A program made the position numbers and the translations under genes. A stretch of 7,109 bases of DNA, taken from NCBI GenBank assembly GCA_035455605.1, contig DATIER010000339.1:1-7109 (forward strand), written 5' to 3'. Positions 1 to 6,486 of this stretch are shown piece after piece. The stretch comes from AC-32 sp035455605. GTDB taxonomy: Bacteria > Actinomycetota > Thermoleophilia > Gaiellales > Gaiellaceae. The notes under the pieces were generated by a model that was given only the letters and a program-made list of their open reading frames with translations, was not told the origin of the DNA and did not search any database. Each line of letters opens with the position of its first letter. Position 1 is the first letter of the stretch.

Positions 1-648
1 CAAATCGAGCTCGATCGTCCGCCGGAGGCTCTGCTGGTAGTCGCCGAGCGGGTCCGGCCGCGACTCGGGGTAGAGGCCCACGGTCGGTGTGATCACGCCG
101 AGGAGGTGATCGCCCGCGACCAGGACGCCGTCGCGCTCGAGGCAGATGTGGCCGTCGGCGTGGCCGGGCAGCTCCAAGACGCGCCAGCCGTCGACCTCGT
201 CTCCGTCGACGAGCAGTCCGGGGTCGCGCGCAAAGCGGATGAACGGCGCGAAGGTCGTCGACTCGTGCCGCAGCTCGCCCGCGAGCTCCGCGGGCAGCCC
301 GTGGTGCTCGAGGTAGTCCGCCAGCCGCTCCGACCAGTCCGCGCTGCCCCACACCCGCTCGCATTGCGCGTAGTCGTGCGCGCCCTGGAAGACGGCTGCG
401 CCGGTGAGCCGCTCCGCGTCCTCGCCGCCGCCGGCGTGGTCGGGATGGAAGTGCGTGACGACGATCCGGGCGACCTCGATCCCGTCGAGCGCCCGCGCCC
501 ACCGCTCCTCGGCCGCGGGCAGCCCGAGCCCGGTGTCGACCAGCGTCCAGCCGTCACGGCCGGGCATGAGGTAGCAGTGCACGTGCCGGACTCCCATCGG
601 CAGCGGGAAGGTGAGGCGGCGGATGCCTGCTGGAAGCTGAGTCGTCAC
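1..648 (-). CDS. MBL-fold metallo-hydrolase, 3' end beyond window
   Basis: Reading leftward from a GTG at 648, 216 codons run open to the window edge, so the C-terminus is missing. The protein begins VTTQLPAGIRRLTF. It has an early VDTG strand (residues 37-40), the zinc-binding motif THFHPDHAGG (65-74, ligands H66, H68, D70, H71), a third-motif histidine in PGHADGH (H163) and the bridging aspartate in AGDH (D180). These are the metal ligands of the beta-lactamase/glyoxalase II superfamily (COG0491). The visible part therefore looks catalytically intact, probably a soluble two-metal hydrolase of an ester, thioester or nucleic-acid-type substrate; the substrate cannot be told. The frame stays open upstream, but the GTG is preferred because it stands just before the first core strand and leaves room for the divergent gene. 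No Shine-Dalgarno is visible, so it may be leaderless; ATG at codon 18 is the alternative. It is divergent from the radical SAM gene, and an SOS-like palindrome directly abuts its start. Confidence 0.9.
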   Translation of the reverse strand, partial: MTTQLPAGIRRLTFPLPMGVRHVHCYLMPGRDGWTLVDTGLGLPAAEERWARALDGIEVARIVVTHFHPDHAGGGEDAERLTGAAVFQGAHDYAQCERVWGSADWSERLADYLEHHGLPAELAGELRHESTTFAPFIRFARDPGLLVDGDEVDGWRVLELPGHADGHICLERDGVLVAGDHLLGVITPTVGLYPESRPDPLGDYQQSLRRTIELDL

Positions 649-672
649 GAACGTACGTTCTATACTGCCGGG
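637..672 (+). promoter_or_regulatory. Promoter of radical SAM gene, probably leaderless
   Basis: A -10 hexamer TATACT (661-666) lies seven bases before the ATG at 673, so transcription should begin at or next to the start codon. No Shine-Dalgarno is present, and there would be no room for one in the transcript. The -35 is weak: CTGAGT (637-642) with an 18-bp spacer is the best candidate. The SOS-like palindrome fills the spacer right up to the -10, a classic place for repression. Confidence 0.6.
649..660. promoter_or_regulatory. Candidate LexA/SOS box (perfect 12-bp palindrome)
   Basis: GAACGTACGTTC is a perfect inverted repeat. With flanks it reads CGAACGTACGTTCT, which fits the Gram-positive/actinobacterial LexA consensus CGAAC-N4-GTTCG except for the last base. 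It lies immediately 5' of a TATACT -10 element for the radical SAM gene and directly abuts the GTG start of the hydrolase, so a bound repressor could block both. The match is visible in the sequence; LexA binding is inferred from the consensus and from the DNA-repair-like gene beside it. Another dimeric repressor that recognises GAAC half-sites could use it instead. Confidence 0.65.
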
Positions 673-1572
673 ATGCGGGTGGAGTATCGCGAGGAGCCCT
701 GCAAGGTCGCGCTCAACCGGGTCAAGGGGATGATGTTCAGGTGGTCGCTGAACCCGTACATGGGCTGCGTCCACCGCTGCACCTTCTGCTACGTCCGCGC
801 CTTCGAGCGGCGGGCCGACCGGCCGTCGGACCACCGCTACGGCCGCTCGATCCGCGTCAAGACCAACGTCGCGGAGGTGCTGCGCCGCGAGCTGGCGAAG
901 GCGACGTGGGAGCCCGAGACGGTCGCGATCGGCGCCGCCACCGATCCGTACCAGCCCGCCGAAGGGCGCTACCGGCTGACGCGCTCGTGCCTGGAGGCGC
1001 TCGGCGATGCGCACACGCCGTTCAGCATCATCACGCGCGGGCCGCTGATCGTCCGGGACGTCGACGTGCTCGTCGAGGCCGCGCGGCGGGCGGAAGTCTC
1101 GGTCACGTTCTCGATCCCGACCCTCGACGACGAGATCTGGAAGCGGACCGAGCCGTCGACCGCGCACCCCCGGCAGCGACTGCGCGCGCTGAAGACGCTC
1201 GTCGACGCCGGCGTCCGCGCGAGCGTCGGCATGGCGCCGATCCTGCCCGGGCTGACGGACGAGCCCGGGCTGCTGGAGCAGGTCGTGCGTGAGGCGCGCG
1301 AAGCCGGCGCGTGCGGTGTCTGGGCGAACCTGCTCAACCTCCGTCCCGGCACGCGTGAGCATTTTCTCGAGGCGCTGGCGGACGACTTCCCCGAGCAGCT
1401 GCCGCTGTACGAGCGCCTCTACGCCCGCAACCGCGCGTACCTCCCGGCGGACGAGACGAAGCCGGTGCGTGCACTCGTCGCCGGGCTCGCGCGCGAGCAC
1501 GGCATTCGCGACCGCCGCACGACCCGGCTCGACCCCGAGCCGGAGCCCGTGCAGCTGGCGCTCGGGCTCTAG
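673..1572 (+). CDS. Radical SAM protein, Rv2578c / spore-photoproduct-lyase-like
   Basis: 299 residues. The N-terminal region holds NPYMGCVHRCTFCYVR, with the cluster cysteines C32, C36 and C39 (CX3CX2C) that bind the [4Fe-4S] cluster used to cleave S-adenosylmethionine. It is followed by AIGAATDPYQPAE, a hallmark of the COG1533 (SplB-like) group, and then a predicted partial TIM barrel ending near the NLRPGTREHF segment. COG1533 includes spore photoproduct lyase, which repairs thymine dimers, but the Rv2578c branch has no settled reaction, so DNA repair is an inference. The ATG at 673 is chosen because the family N-terminus starts there and a -10 element lies just upstream; the frame is open far 5' only because it runs antisense through the hydrolase gene. 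The gene is single, and its stop overlaps the convergent permease stop by four bases. The SOS-like box in its promoter suggests DNA-damage induction. Confidence 0.93.
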   Translation: MRVEYREEPCKVALNRVKGMMFRWSLNPYMGCVHRCTFCYVRAFERRADRPSDHRYGRSIRVKTNVAEVLRRELAKATWEPETVAIGAATDPYQPAEGRYRLTRSCLEALGDAHTPFSIITRGPLIVRDVDVLVEAARRAEVSVTFSIPTLDDEIWKRTEPSTAHPRQRLRALKTLVDAGVRASVGMAPILPGLTDEPGLLEQVVREAREAGACGVWANLLNLRPGTREHFLEALADDFPEQLPLYERLYARNRAYLPADETKPVRALVAGLAREHGIRDRRTTRLDPEPEPVQLALGL

Positions 1573-2528
1573 AGCTCTTCGCGGACGTACGGCGTGCCCA
1601 GGGCCGCGGGCGCGCCCAGGCCGCGTTTCGTCCAGCCCATCGAGACGATCACGAGCACGACCACGGTCGCGACGTACGGCAGCGCCTGGAACAGCTCGGG
1701 CGCGATCGTCACCCCGCGGGCCTGGAGCGTGAACGGCAGCGCCGAGAAGGCGCCGAAGAAGTACGCGCCGACGAGGCAGAGCTCGGGCCGCCAGAAGGCG
1801 AAGATCACGAGCGCAATCGCGATCCAGCCCGCGCCCTGGGTCAGCCCGTCGACCCACTGCGGCGTGATCGAGAGGCTGAAGCACGCGCCGCCGACGCCCG
1901 CGAACGCGCCGCCGACGATCGTGTGCGCGTAGCGATAGCCCGCGACGTTGATCCCCATCGCGTCCGCGGCGGCAGGCGACTCGCCAACCGCGCGGACGTT
2001 CAGCCCCGGCCGTGTCCGCGACAGGTAGAGCGCGATCAGGATCACGCACGCCCACGAGATGTAGACGAGCAGCGGCTGCCCGAAGAGGATCGGCCCGGCT
2101 AGCGGCAGCTTCTCGAGGCCGAACGGGCTGATGTTGTCGAACGCGTGCCTCGCCGGCTTGTCGGCGAGGTTCAGGTCGTTGCCCAGGTACGACGAGAGCC
2201 CGGCCGCGCCGGCGAAGATCGTCACCGCGAGGCCGGAGACGATCTGGTTCGCGCGCAGGGTGACGACGAGGAACGCGTGGATCAGCGCGATCACCGCCCC
2301 CGCGAGCGCGGCCACGAAGATCGCCGCGGTGAGCACGAGTGCCGAGTTTCCGTGCACGCGCTGGACGGTCCAGAAGCCCATCACTGCGCCGACGAGCATC
2401 ATCCCCTCGACGCCGAGGTTGAGCACGCCCGACCGCTCCGCCAGCAGCTCCCCGAGCGCCGCGAACAGGAGCGGCGTCCCGTAGAGCACGCCCGAGGCCG
2501 CGACCACGACGACGATCCCGTTGTTCAC
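1569..2528 (-). CDS. ABC transporter permease 2, nucleoside/purine uptake (NupQ-like)
   Basis: 319 residues, starting with GTG at 2528. This is an inner-membrane channel subunit of a BMP-type importer, related to COG1079 (YufQ/NupQ) within the branched-chain amino acid/ribose permease superfamily. Family motifs include GELLAERSGVLNLGVEGMML (26-45), RANQIVSGLAVTIF (92-105, the cytoplasmic stretch that contacts the ATPase) and GAGWIAIALVIFAFW (232-246). Eight or more hydrophobic segments are apparent and the length is normal for the family. The start overlaps the stop of the upstream permease as GTGA, implying translational coupling; a weak GGAG stands nine bases before it. The frame is open further upstream, but that stretch is a GC-rich shadow of permease 1, rich in arginine and not membrane-like. 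This is the last gene of the operon, and its TAG overlaps the convergent radical SAM stop. A role in nucleoside or purine uptake is inferred from family and neighbours. Confidence 0.92.
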   Translation of the reverse strand: MNNGIVVVVAASGVLYGTPLLFAALGELLAERSGVLNLGVEGMMLVGAVMGFWTVQRVHGNSALVLTAAIFVAALAGAVIALIHAFLVVTLRANQIVSGLAVTIFAGAAGLSSYLGNDLNLADKPARHAFDNISPFGLEKLPLAGPILFGQPLLVYISWACVILIALYLSRTRPGLNVRAVGESPAAADAMGINVAGYRYAHTIVGGAFAGVGGACFSLSITPQWVDGLTQGAGWIAIALVIFAFWRPELCLVGAYFFGAFSALPFTLQARGVTIAPELFQALPYVATVVVLVIVSMGWTKRGLGAPAALGTPYVREEL

Positions 2529-3664
2529 GACGTCGGCTCCGTGGCGGGGACCGACGGCTCGGGGCCCGCTCGGCGGACGACGCGCACGCGATAGCGGCGC
2601 AGCAACTCGCAGCCGAGCGCGCAGAAGAGGATCAGCCCTTCCATCACGCCCACGAGGCCGGACGGGAAATCGGCGCCCTGGAGCGCGTAGCCGGCGTTCT
2701 GCAGCCCGCCCAGCAGGAGCGAGATCAGGACGACGGCGAACGGGTTGTACCGGGCCAGCGCCGCGATCACGATGCCGGCGTAGCCGTAGCCCGCCTGCTG
2801 GAGGCCGCGGGGGTCGAGCAGGTGGCGGAAGTCGCCGTCCTGGCTCGCGCCGCCGATGCCGGCGATCGCGCCGGAGAGGCACATCACCGCCAGGATCTTC
2901 CGGCGCGTCCTGATCCCGGCGTACCGGGCGGCGCGCCAGGAGTCGCCGAGCACCTGCACCTCGAAGCCGAAGCGGGTGCGCGAGTAGAGCGCCCACAGCC
3001 CGACCGCCACCAGGACGGCGACCCCGAAGCCGAGCGGGATCACGAGGCCCGGCCCGGAATGGACGATCCCCCACGACGGCCAGTTCGCGGCGTCCGGAAG
3101 CAGCTTCCCCTGCGGAAAGACCTTCGCCTCGGGCGTCGAGGTGTCGCGCCAGTACGAGAGGCTGTCGAAGATCAGGTAGTTGAGGATCAGCGCGGCGACG
3201 TAGTTGAGCATCAGCGAGGTGATGATCTCGTTGGTGCGGCAGAACGCCCGCAGCACGCCCGGGATCGCGGCCCAGGCCGCTCCGCCGAAGGCCCCGGCGA
3301 CCACCATCGCCGCGATCAGCAGCGCCGACGGCCACGAGTGGAGGTAGAGCCCGGCAGCGGCGGCGAAGATCGCGCCGAAGTACAGCTGCCCCTCCGCGCC
3401 GATGTTGAAGAGCTGCATGCGGAAGGCGGCCGCCGCGGCGAGGCCCGTGAACGCGAGCGGCGTCGCGGACACGATCGTCTGCGTCAGCGCGTCCTTGCCG
3501 ACGAACGCCGCATTGAACAGACGGTGGTAGGCGTGCACAGGGTCGTGCCCCGTGAGCAGCAGGACGGCGCCCGTCAGCAGCAGCGCGAGCACGATCGAGC
3601 CGGTCGGCACGGCGACGCCGAGCCAGCGCGGCTGCTCCAGCCGCCGCTCGATCCGGACGCTCAC
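2525..3664 (-). CDS. ABC transporter permease 1, nucleoside/purine uptake (NupP-like)
   Basis: 379 residues from GTG at 3664. It is a multi-pass membrane subunit related to COG4603 (YufP/NupP). It has a long hydrophobic N-terminal helix (about residues 16-38), FNIGAEGQLYFGA (86-98), the coupling-type stretch RTNEIITSLMLNYVA (143-157), and GYGYAGIVIAALARYNP (292-308), all characteristic of this permease class. A periplasm-side loop (about 170-205) carries charged and aromatic residues, and the hydrophilic tail (about 355-379) is presumably cytoplasmic. With permease 2 it forms the heterodimeric channel driven by the neighbouring ATPase. Its GTG overlaps the ATPase stop as GTGA, and its own TGA overlaps the next start the same way, so three genes are translationally linked. 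No strong Shine-Dalgarno is present, consistent with coupling. Sequence alone cannot separate nucleoside, purine base or other BMP-type substrates. Confidence 0.92.
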   Translation of the reverse strand: MSVRIERRLEQPRWLGVAVPTGSIVLALLLTGAVLLLTGHDPVHAYHRLFNAAFVGKDALTQTIVSATPLAFTGLAAAAAFRMQLFNIGAEGQLYFGAIFAAAAGLYLHSWPSALLIAAMVVAGAFGGAAWAAIPGVLRAFCRTNEIITSLMLNYVAALILNYLIFDSLSYWRDTSTPEAKVFPQGKLLPDAANWPSWGIVHSGPGLVIPLGFGVAVLVAVGLWALYSRTRFGFEVQVLGDSWRAARYAGIRTRRKILAVMCLSGAIAGIGGASQDGDFRHLLDPRGLQQAGYGYAGIVIAALARYNPFAVVLISLLLGGLQNAGYALQGADFPSGLVGVMEGLILFCALGCELLRRYRVRVVRRAGPEPSVPATEPTS

Positions 3665-5190
3665 ACGCGCGCCCCGCCGGCCATCAGCAGGCCGATCTCG
3701 TTCACCGTCGCGCCGTGCGGGTCGAGCTCGCCCGCGAGCTCCCCTTCGTAGAGCACGACGATCCGGTTGGCGAGCGCGAGGATCTCGTCGAGGTCCTCGC
3801 TGATCAGCAGGATCGCCATGCCGTCGGCGGCCGCGTCGCGCAGGTGGCCGTGGACGGTCGCGATCGCCGCGACGTCAAGCCCGCGGGTCGGCGAGGCCGC
3901 CACGAGCACGCTCGGCTGCGCCGAGAACTCGCGGCCGAGGACGACCTTCTGCAGGTTCCCGCCCGAGAGCTGACGCGCAGGGGTCGCGTGGGTGGCGCCG
4001 CGGACGTCGAAGTCGCGGATCAGCTCGTCGGCACGGCGGCGGATCAGCCGGCGGCGTAGGAACGGGCCCTGCGTGCGGTACGACTTCAGGGCCGTGTTCG
4101 ACGCGATCGTCAGGCTCGGCGCCACGCCGGTGCCGAGCCGGTCCTCCGGCACGTGCGCGATGCCGGCCCGGATCGCGCGCCGCGGGTCGCCGGCCGGCAG
4201 CCGCTTCCCGCGCACGGAGATCCGTCCCCGCGTCGGCGGCCGCAGGCCGGTGATCGCCTCGGCGAGCTCGCGCTGCCCGTTGCCCGCGACCCCGGCGACG
4301 GCGAGGATCTCGCCGGCCCGGACGTGCAGCGAGACGCCGCGCAACGCCTTCTCGCCACGGTCGCCGTCGGCCCAGAGGTCCTCGACCTCGAGCACCGTCT
4401 CGTCCTCCGCCGTCAGCTCCACGCGCTCGGGCCGCGTGGAGGCGAGCTCGCGGCCGACCATCAGCTCGGCCAGCGACTGCGGCGTCGCGTCCGCCGTCGG
4501 CGCCGTCGCGACGGAGCGGCCGCCGCGGAGGACGGTGACCCGCCGGGCGACCGCCTTCACCTCGTTCAGCTTGTGCGAGATGAAGACGATCGTCCGGCCG
4601 TCGTCCGCCATCGAGCGCAGCGTGACGAAGAGCTTCTCGGCCTCCTGGGGCGTCAGCACGGCCGTCGGCTCGTCGAGGATCAGCACGCGCGACTCCCGAT
4701 AGAGCGCCTTCAGGATCTCGACGCGCTGCTGCTCGCCGAGCGAGAGTTGCCAGATTTTCGCGCCGGGGTCGACCGCGAGGCCGAACTGCTCGCCGAGCTC
4801 CGCCACGCGCCGCTCGATCCGCCGCGGGTGGAGCCGGAACGTCCGTGCCTCGCCCCGATGGTCGCCGAGAACCACGTTCTCGGCGACGGTGAACGCGCCG
4901 ACGAGCCGGAAGTGCTGGTGCACCATCGAGATGCCGGCGTCGAGCGCGTCCCGCGGCGAGCGGAACTCGACCGGCCGCCCGAAGAGCTCGATCGAGCCCT
5001 CGTCGGGCCGGTACAGGCCCGTCATCACGTTCGAGAGCGTGGTCTTGCCGGCGCCGTTCTCGCCGAGCAGCGCGTGCACCTCGCCCGCGGCCGCCTCGAA
5101 GTCGACGGCGTCGTTGGCGACGACCCCGGGGAAGCGCTTGGTGATCCCCCGCAGCCTGACGGCGGGCGGTGTGCTCGCTGGCTCGGACAT
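3661..5190 (-). CDS. ABC transporter ATP-binding protein, tandem domains (NupO-like)
   Basis: 509 residues, ATG start. It contains two ABC ATPase domains in one chain (COG3845, YufO/NupO type, related to sugar ATPases such as RbsA). Domain 1 is complete: Walker A GENGAGKT (43-50), Q-loop HQHF (91-94), signature LSLGEQQR (149-156), Walker B VLILDEPTA (169-177) and H-loop H206. Domain 2 is degenerate: GVAGNGQREL (300-309) lacks the Walker A lysine, the signature LSGGNLQK (408-415) is kept, VLVAASPTRGLD (428-439) lacks the catalytic glutamate, and ISEDLDE carries glutamate where the switch histidine would be. This asymmetry is normal in the family: one consensus and one degenerate site. The protein powers the two permeases from the cytoplasmic face. 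It is second in the operon, 46 bases after the binding-protein gene, with a strong hairpin between. No Shine-Dalgarno is visible in the six bases between hairpin and ATG. Confidence 0.95.
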   Translation of the reverse strand: MSEPASTPPAVRLRGITKRFPGVVANDAVDFEAAAGEVHALLGENGAGKTTLSNVMTGLYRPDEGSIELFGRPVEFRSPRDALDAGISMVHQHFRLVGAFTVAENVVLGDHRGEARTFRLHPRRIERRVAELGEQFGLAVDPGAKIWQLSLGEQQRVEILKALYRESRVLILDEPTAVLTPQEAEKLFVTLRSMADDGRTIVFISHKLNEVKAVARRVTVLRGGRSVATAPTADATPQSLAELMVGRELASTRPERVELTAEDETVLEVEDLWADGDRGEKALRGVSLHVRAGEILAVAGVAGNGQRELAEAITGLRPPTRGRISVRGKRLPAGDPRRAIRAGIAHVPEDRLGTGVAPSLTIASNTALKSYRTQGPFLRRRLIRRRADELIRDFDVRGATHATPARQLSGGNLQKVVLGREFSAQPSVLVAASPTRGLDVAAIATVHGHLRDAAADGMAILLISEDLDEILALANRIVVLYEGELAGELDPHGATVNEIGLLMAGGARV

Positions 5191-5196
5191 CCGACG

Positions 5197-5230
5197 GCGG
5201 ACGGGGCGGGCCGGCGCCCGCCCCGTCCGC
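5197..5230 (-). repeat. Perfect 15-bp inverted repeat (intercistronic hairpin)
   Basis: Arms GCGGACGGGGCGGGC (5197-5211) and GCCCGCCCCGTCCGC (5216-5230) are exact reverse complements around a four-base loop. On the minus strand it begins six bases after the binding-protein stop and ends six bases before the ATPase start. Both flanks lack a T tract, so it is not a standard intrinsic terminator. It more likely protects the 3' end of the binding-protein transcript from exonucleases or partly attenuates read-through, giving more binding protein than membrane components. Because it abuts the ATPase start, it may also limit ribosome access. The structure is certain from sequence; the role is inferred. 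Confidence 0.85.
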
Positions 5231-5236
5231 GGTTCG

Positions 5237-6355
5237 CTAGCCCTTGGCGCTCCCGATCACGCCCTTGACGAGCCAGTCCATCGCGTACAGCTGCTTGACG
5301 GTGAGCTTCTGGCCTTTCTTGACGCGGAGCTTGCCCTTCTGGTCGCGAAGCGGCCCGGCGAACTCGTAGAACTTGCCGCTGACGAGCGCCTGCTTCTTGG
5401 CGGCGATCAACCGCTTGGTCTTCGCGGTCACCCTGGGACCGTACGGCGCCAGTGTGATCAGGCCGTCCTTGATGCTCCCGTAGTAGAAGCCCGTGTGCCA
5501 CTTCTTGCTGATCGCGGCCTTCACGCGCCGGAGGTAGTACGGGCCCCAGTTGTACGTGGCGGCCGTCAGCCACGAGTGCGGCGCGAACTTCTGCGCGTTC
5601 GAGTCGTAGCCGACCCACGGGATCTTCTTCGACTCCGCGTACTGGCCGGTCGCGGGGCTGTCGACGTTCTGCCCGAGCACGTCGGCGCCCGCGGCGTGCA
5701 GGTTCTCGGCCGCCTTGCGCTCCTTGTCCGGCGCGAACCAGCTGTTCGTCCAGACGAGCTTCACCTTGACCCCTGGATGCGTCGCCTGCGCGCCGAGCGC
5801 GAAGGCGTTCGCGTGCCGGATCACCTCCGGGATCGCGAACGGGACGACGTAGCCGATCGTGCCCTTCTTCGTCGCCGCGCCGGCGGCCATGCCGGAGAGG
5901 TAGATCGCGTCCTCGGCGGCCCCGAAGTACTCGGACAGGTTCTTCGAGGTCGCCGTCCCGGTCGCCTGCTCGAAGTAGACGTCCGGGTGCTTCTTCGCCT
6001 CGGTCACCATGCACTGCTGGAAGCCGAACGAGGTCGCGAAGATGATCTTGTTCCCGTCGTTGACCAGGCTCTCGATCACCTGGCAGGTCTGCGGGCCCTC
6101 GGGCACGTTCTCCTTGTAGGTCGTCTGCACCTTGCTGCCGAGCGCCTTCTGCACGTACTGCCGACCCTTGTCGTGGGCCTGCGACCAGCCGCCGTCGTTG
6201 TGCGGCCCGACGTAGATCCAGGCTGCCTTCAACTGCGCCGTCGCGTGCTTGCCGGCCGTGGGCCCCGCCCACGGAGCCGCTGCGAAGACGAGGGCCGCGG
6301 CCGCGGCGCACACGGTGAGCGCCAGGGCCGCCAGGCCCGTCCTGCGTCGCTTCAT
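5237..6355 (-). CDS. BMP-family ABC transporter substrate-binding protein
   Basis: 372 residues. The N-terminus MKRRRTGLAALALTVC followed by an alanine-rich stretch is a secretion signal, with likely cleavage near the AAAPWAG segment (about 25-31). LTVC resembles a lipobox but has valine before the cysteine, so lipoprotein status is doubtful. The mature part is a PnrA/BMP-type binding protein (PF02608): GPHNDGGWSQAHDKGR (50-65) is the conserved first ligand-loop motif, with W57 probably stacking on a base, and the end reads EFAGPLRDQKGK through AMDWLVKGV, typical of the branch. It captures nucleosides or purines outside the membrane for the permeases; the exact ligand is inferred only from family. 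ATG at 6355 is chosen for its signal peptide and a GAGGGG ribosome site six bases upstream; a start 23 codons earlier (6424) would put an arginine-rich stretch first and would lie upstream of the proposed promoter. The C-terminal 100 residues hold about 17 lysines, against about 11 in the whole ATPase. Confidence 0.95.
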   Translation of the reverse strand: MKRRRTGLAALALTVCAAAAALVFAAAPWAGPTAGKHATAQLKAAWIYVGPHNDGGWSQAHDKGRQYVQKALGSKVQTTYKENVPEGPQTCQVIESLVNDGNKIIFATSFGFQQCMVTEAKKHPDVYFEQATGTATSKNLSEYFGAAEDAIYLSGMAAGAATKKGTIGYVVPFAIPEVIRHANAFALGAQATHPGVKVKLVWTNSWFAPDKERKAAENLHAAGADVLGQNVDSPATGQYAESKKIPWVGYDSNAQKFAPHSWLTAATYNWGPYYLRRVKAAISKKWHTGFYYGSIKDGLITLAPYGPRVTAKTKRLIAAKKQALVSGKFYEFAGPLRDQKGKLRVKKGQKLTVKQLYAMDWLVKGVIGSAKG

Positions 6356-6361
6356 ATCGTT

Positions 6362-6367
6362 CCCCTC
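6362..6367 (-). promoter_or_regulatory. Ribosome binding site of substrate-binding protein
   Basis: On the minus strand GAGGGG stands six bases before the ATG at 6355. It is the clearest Shine-Dalgarno in the window and decides the start against the in-frame ATG at 6424. Its strength contrasts with the missing sites of the downstream genes, consistent with the binding protein being made in excess. Confidence 0.75.
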
Positions 6368-6392
6368 ACTCCCGAATCGCGGTCTTCCCGCG

Positions 6393-6408
6393 CCCCTCGC
6401 GCGAGGGG
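6393..6408. repeat. Perfect 16-bp palindrome at importer promoter, candidate operator
   Basis: CCCCTCGCGCGAGGGG is a perfect palindrome with no central spacer. It lies just downstream of the proposed minus-strand -10 (6413-6418) and covers the expected transcription start. Such a position suits a repressor operator. As RNA it could fold only as a hairpin with part of the centre unpaired. No regulator gene for it is recognised in the window; the divergent response regulator is a neighbour but not shown to bind here. Confidence 0.55.
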
Positions 6409-6412
6409 TCCG

Positions 6413-6418
6413 ACTATA
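6413..6418 (-). promoter_or_regulatory. -10 element of the importer operon
   Basis: On the minus strand the hexamer reads TATAGT, five of six matches to TATAAT. Transcription would begin near 6406, leaving a leader of about 50 bases before the ATG at 6355 that includes the Shine-Dalgarno. The -35 region is poor: TAGGCG (6441-6436) at 17-bp spacing is the best I find, which suggests an activator or an alternative sigma preference. Confidence 0.5.
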
Positions 6419-6480
6419 GGACACGGCCCGGAGCGCGCCTAGGTGGGGACGCCGGGCTCGGACGTAGCCGATCTGGCCCC

Positions 6481-6486
6481 TACAAT
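6481..6486 (+). promoter_or_regulatory. -10 element of response regulator gene
   Basis: TACAAT matches five of six bases of the -10 consensus and lies nine bases before the TTG start at 6496, so the transcript would be leaderless or nearly so. No convincing -35 is seen (TCGGAC at 6458-6463 has the right spacing but few matches). Confidence 0.5.

Noticed and set aside
106..672. A 189-codon N-terminal extension of the radical SAM gene.
   Set aside because: It lies antisense to the well-supported MBL hydrolase, shows no radical SAM features, and the family N-terminus with a promoter begins at 673.
1524..1543. 8-bp perfect hairpin (CCGGCTCG / CGAGCCGG, 4-base loop) near the end of the radical SAM gene as a terminator for the importer operon.
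   Set aside because: It lies inside coding sequence, has no T tract, and stems of this size arise readily at this GC content.
2529..3335. Upstream extension of permease 2 in the same frame.
   Set aside because: It is an arginine/glycine-rich shadow of permease 1 in another frame; the GTG at 2528 with GTGA overlap starts exactly at the hydrophobic family N-terminus.
3661..4400. Broken second ATPase domain (missing Walker A lysine, catalytic glutamate and switch histidine).
   Set aside because: One degenerate site is the normal state of this ATPase family; the reading frame is intact.
6356..6406. Purine riboswitch in the importer leader.
   Set aside because: The leader is only about 50 bases and shows no three-way-junction core or separate expression platform.
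4153..6442. Long open frames on the plus strand opposite the ATPase and binding-protein genes.
   Set aside because: High GC at third positions removes stop codons from other frames; the products are low-complexity and rich in R, A and G with no recognisable domain.
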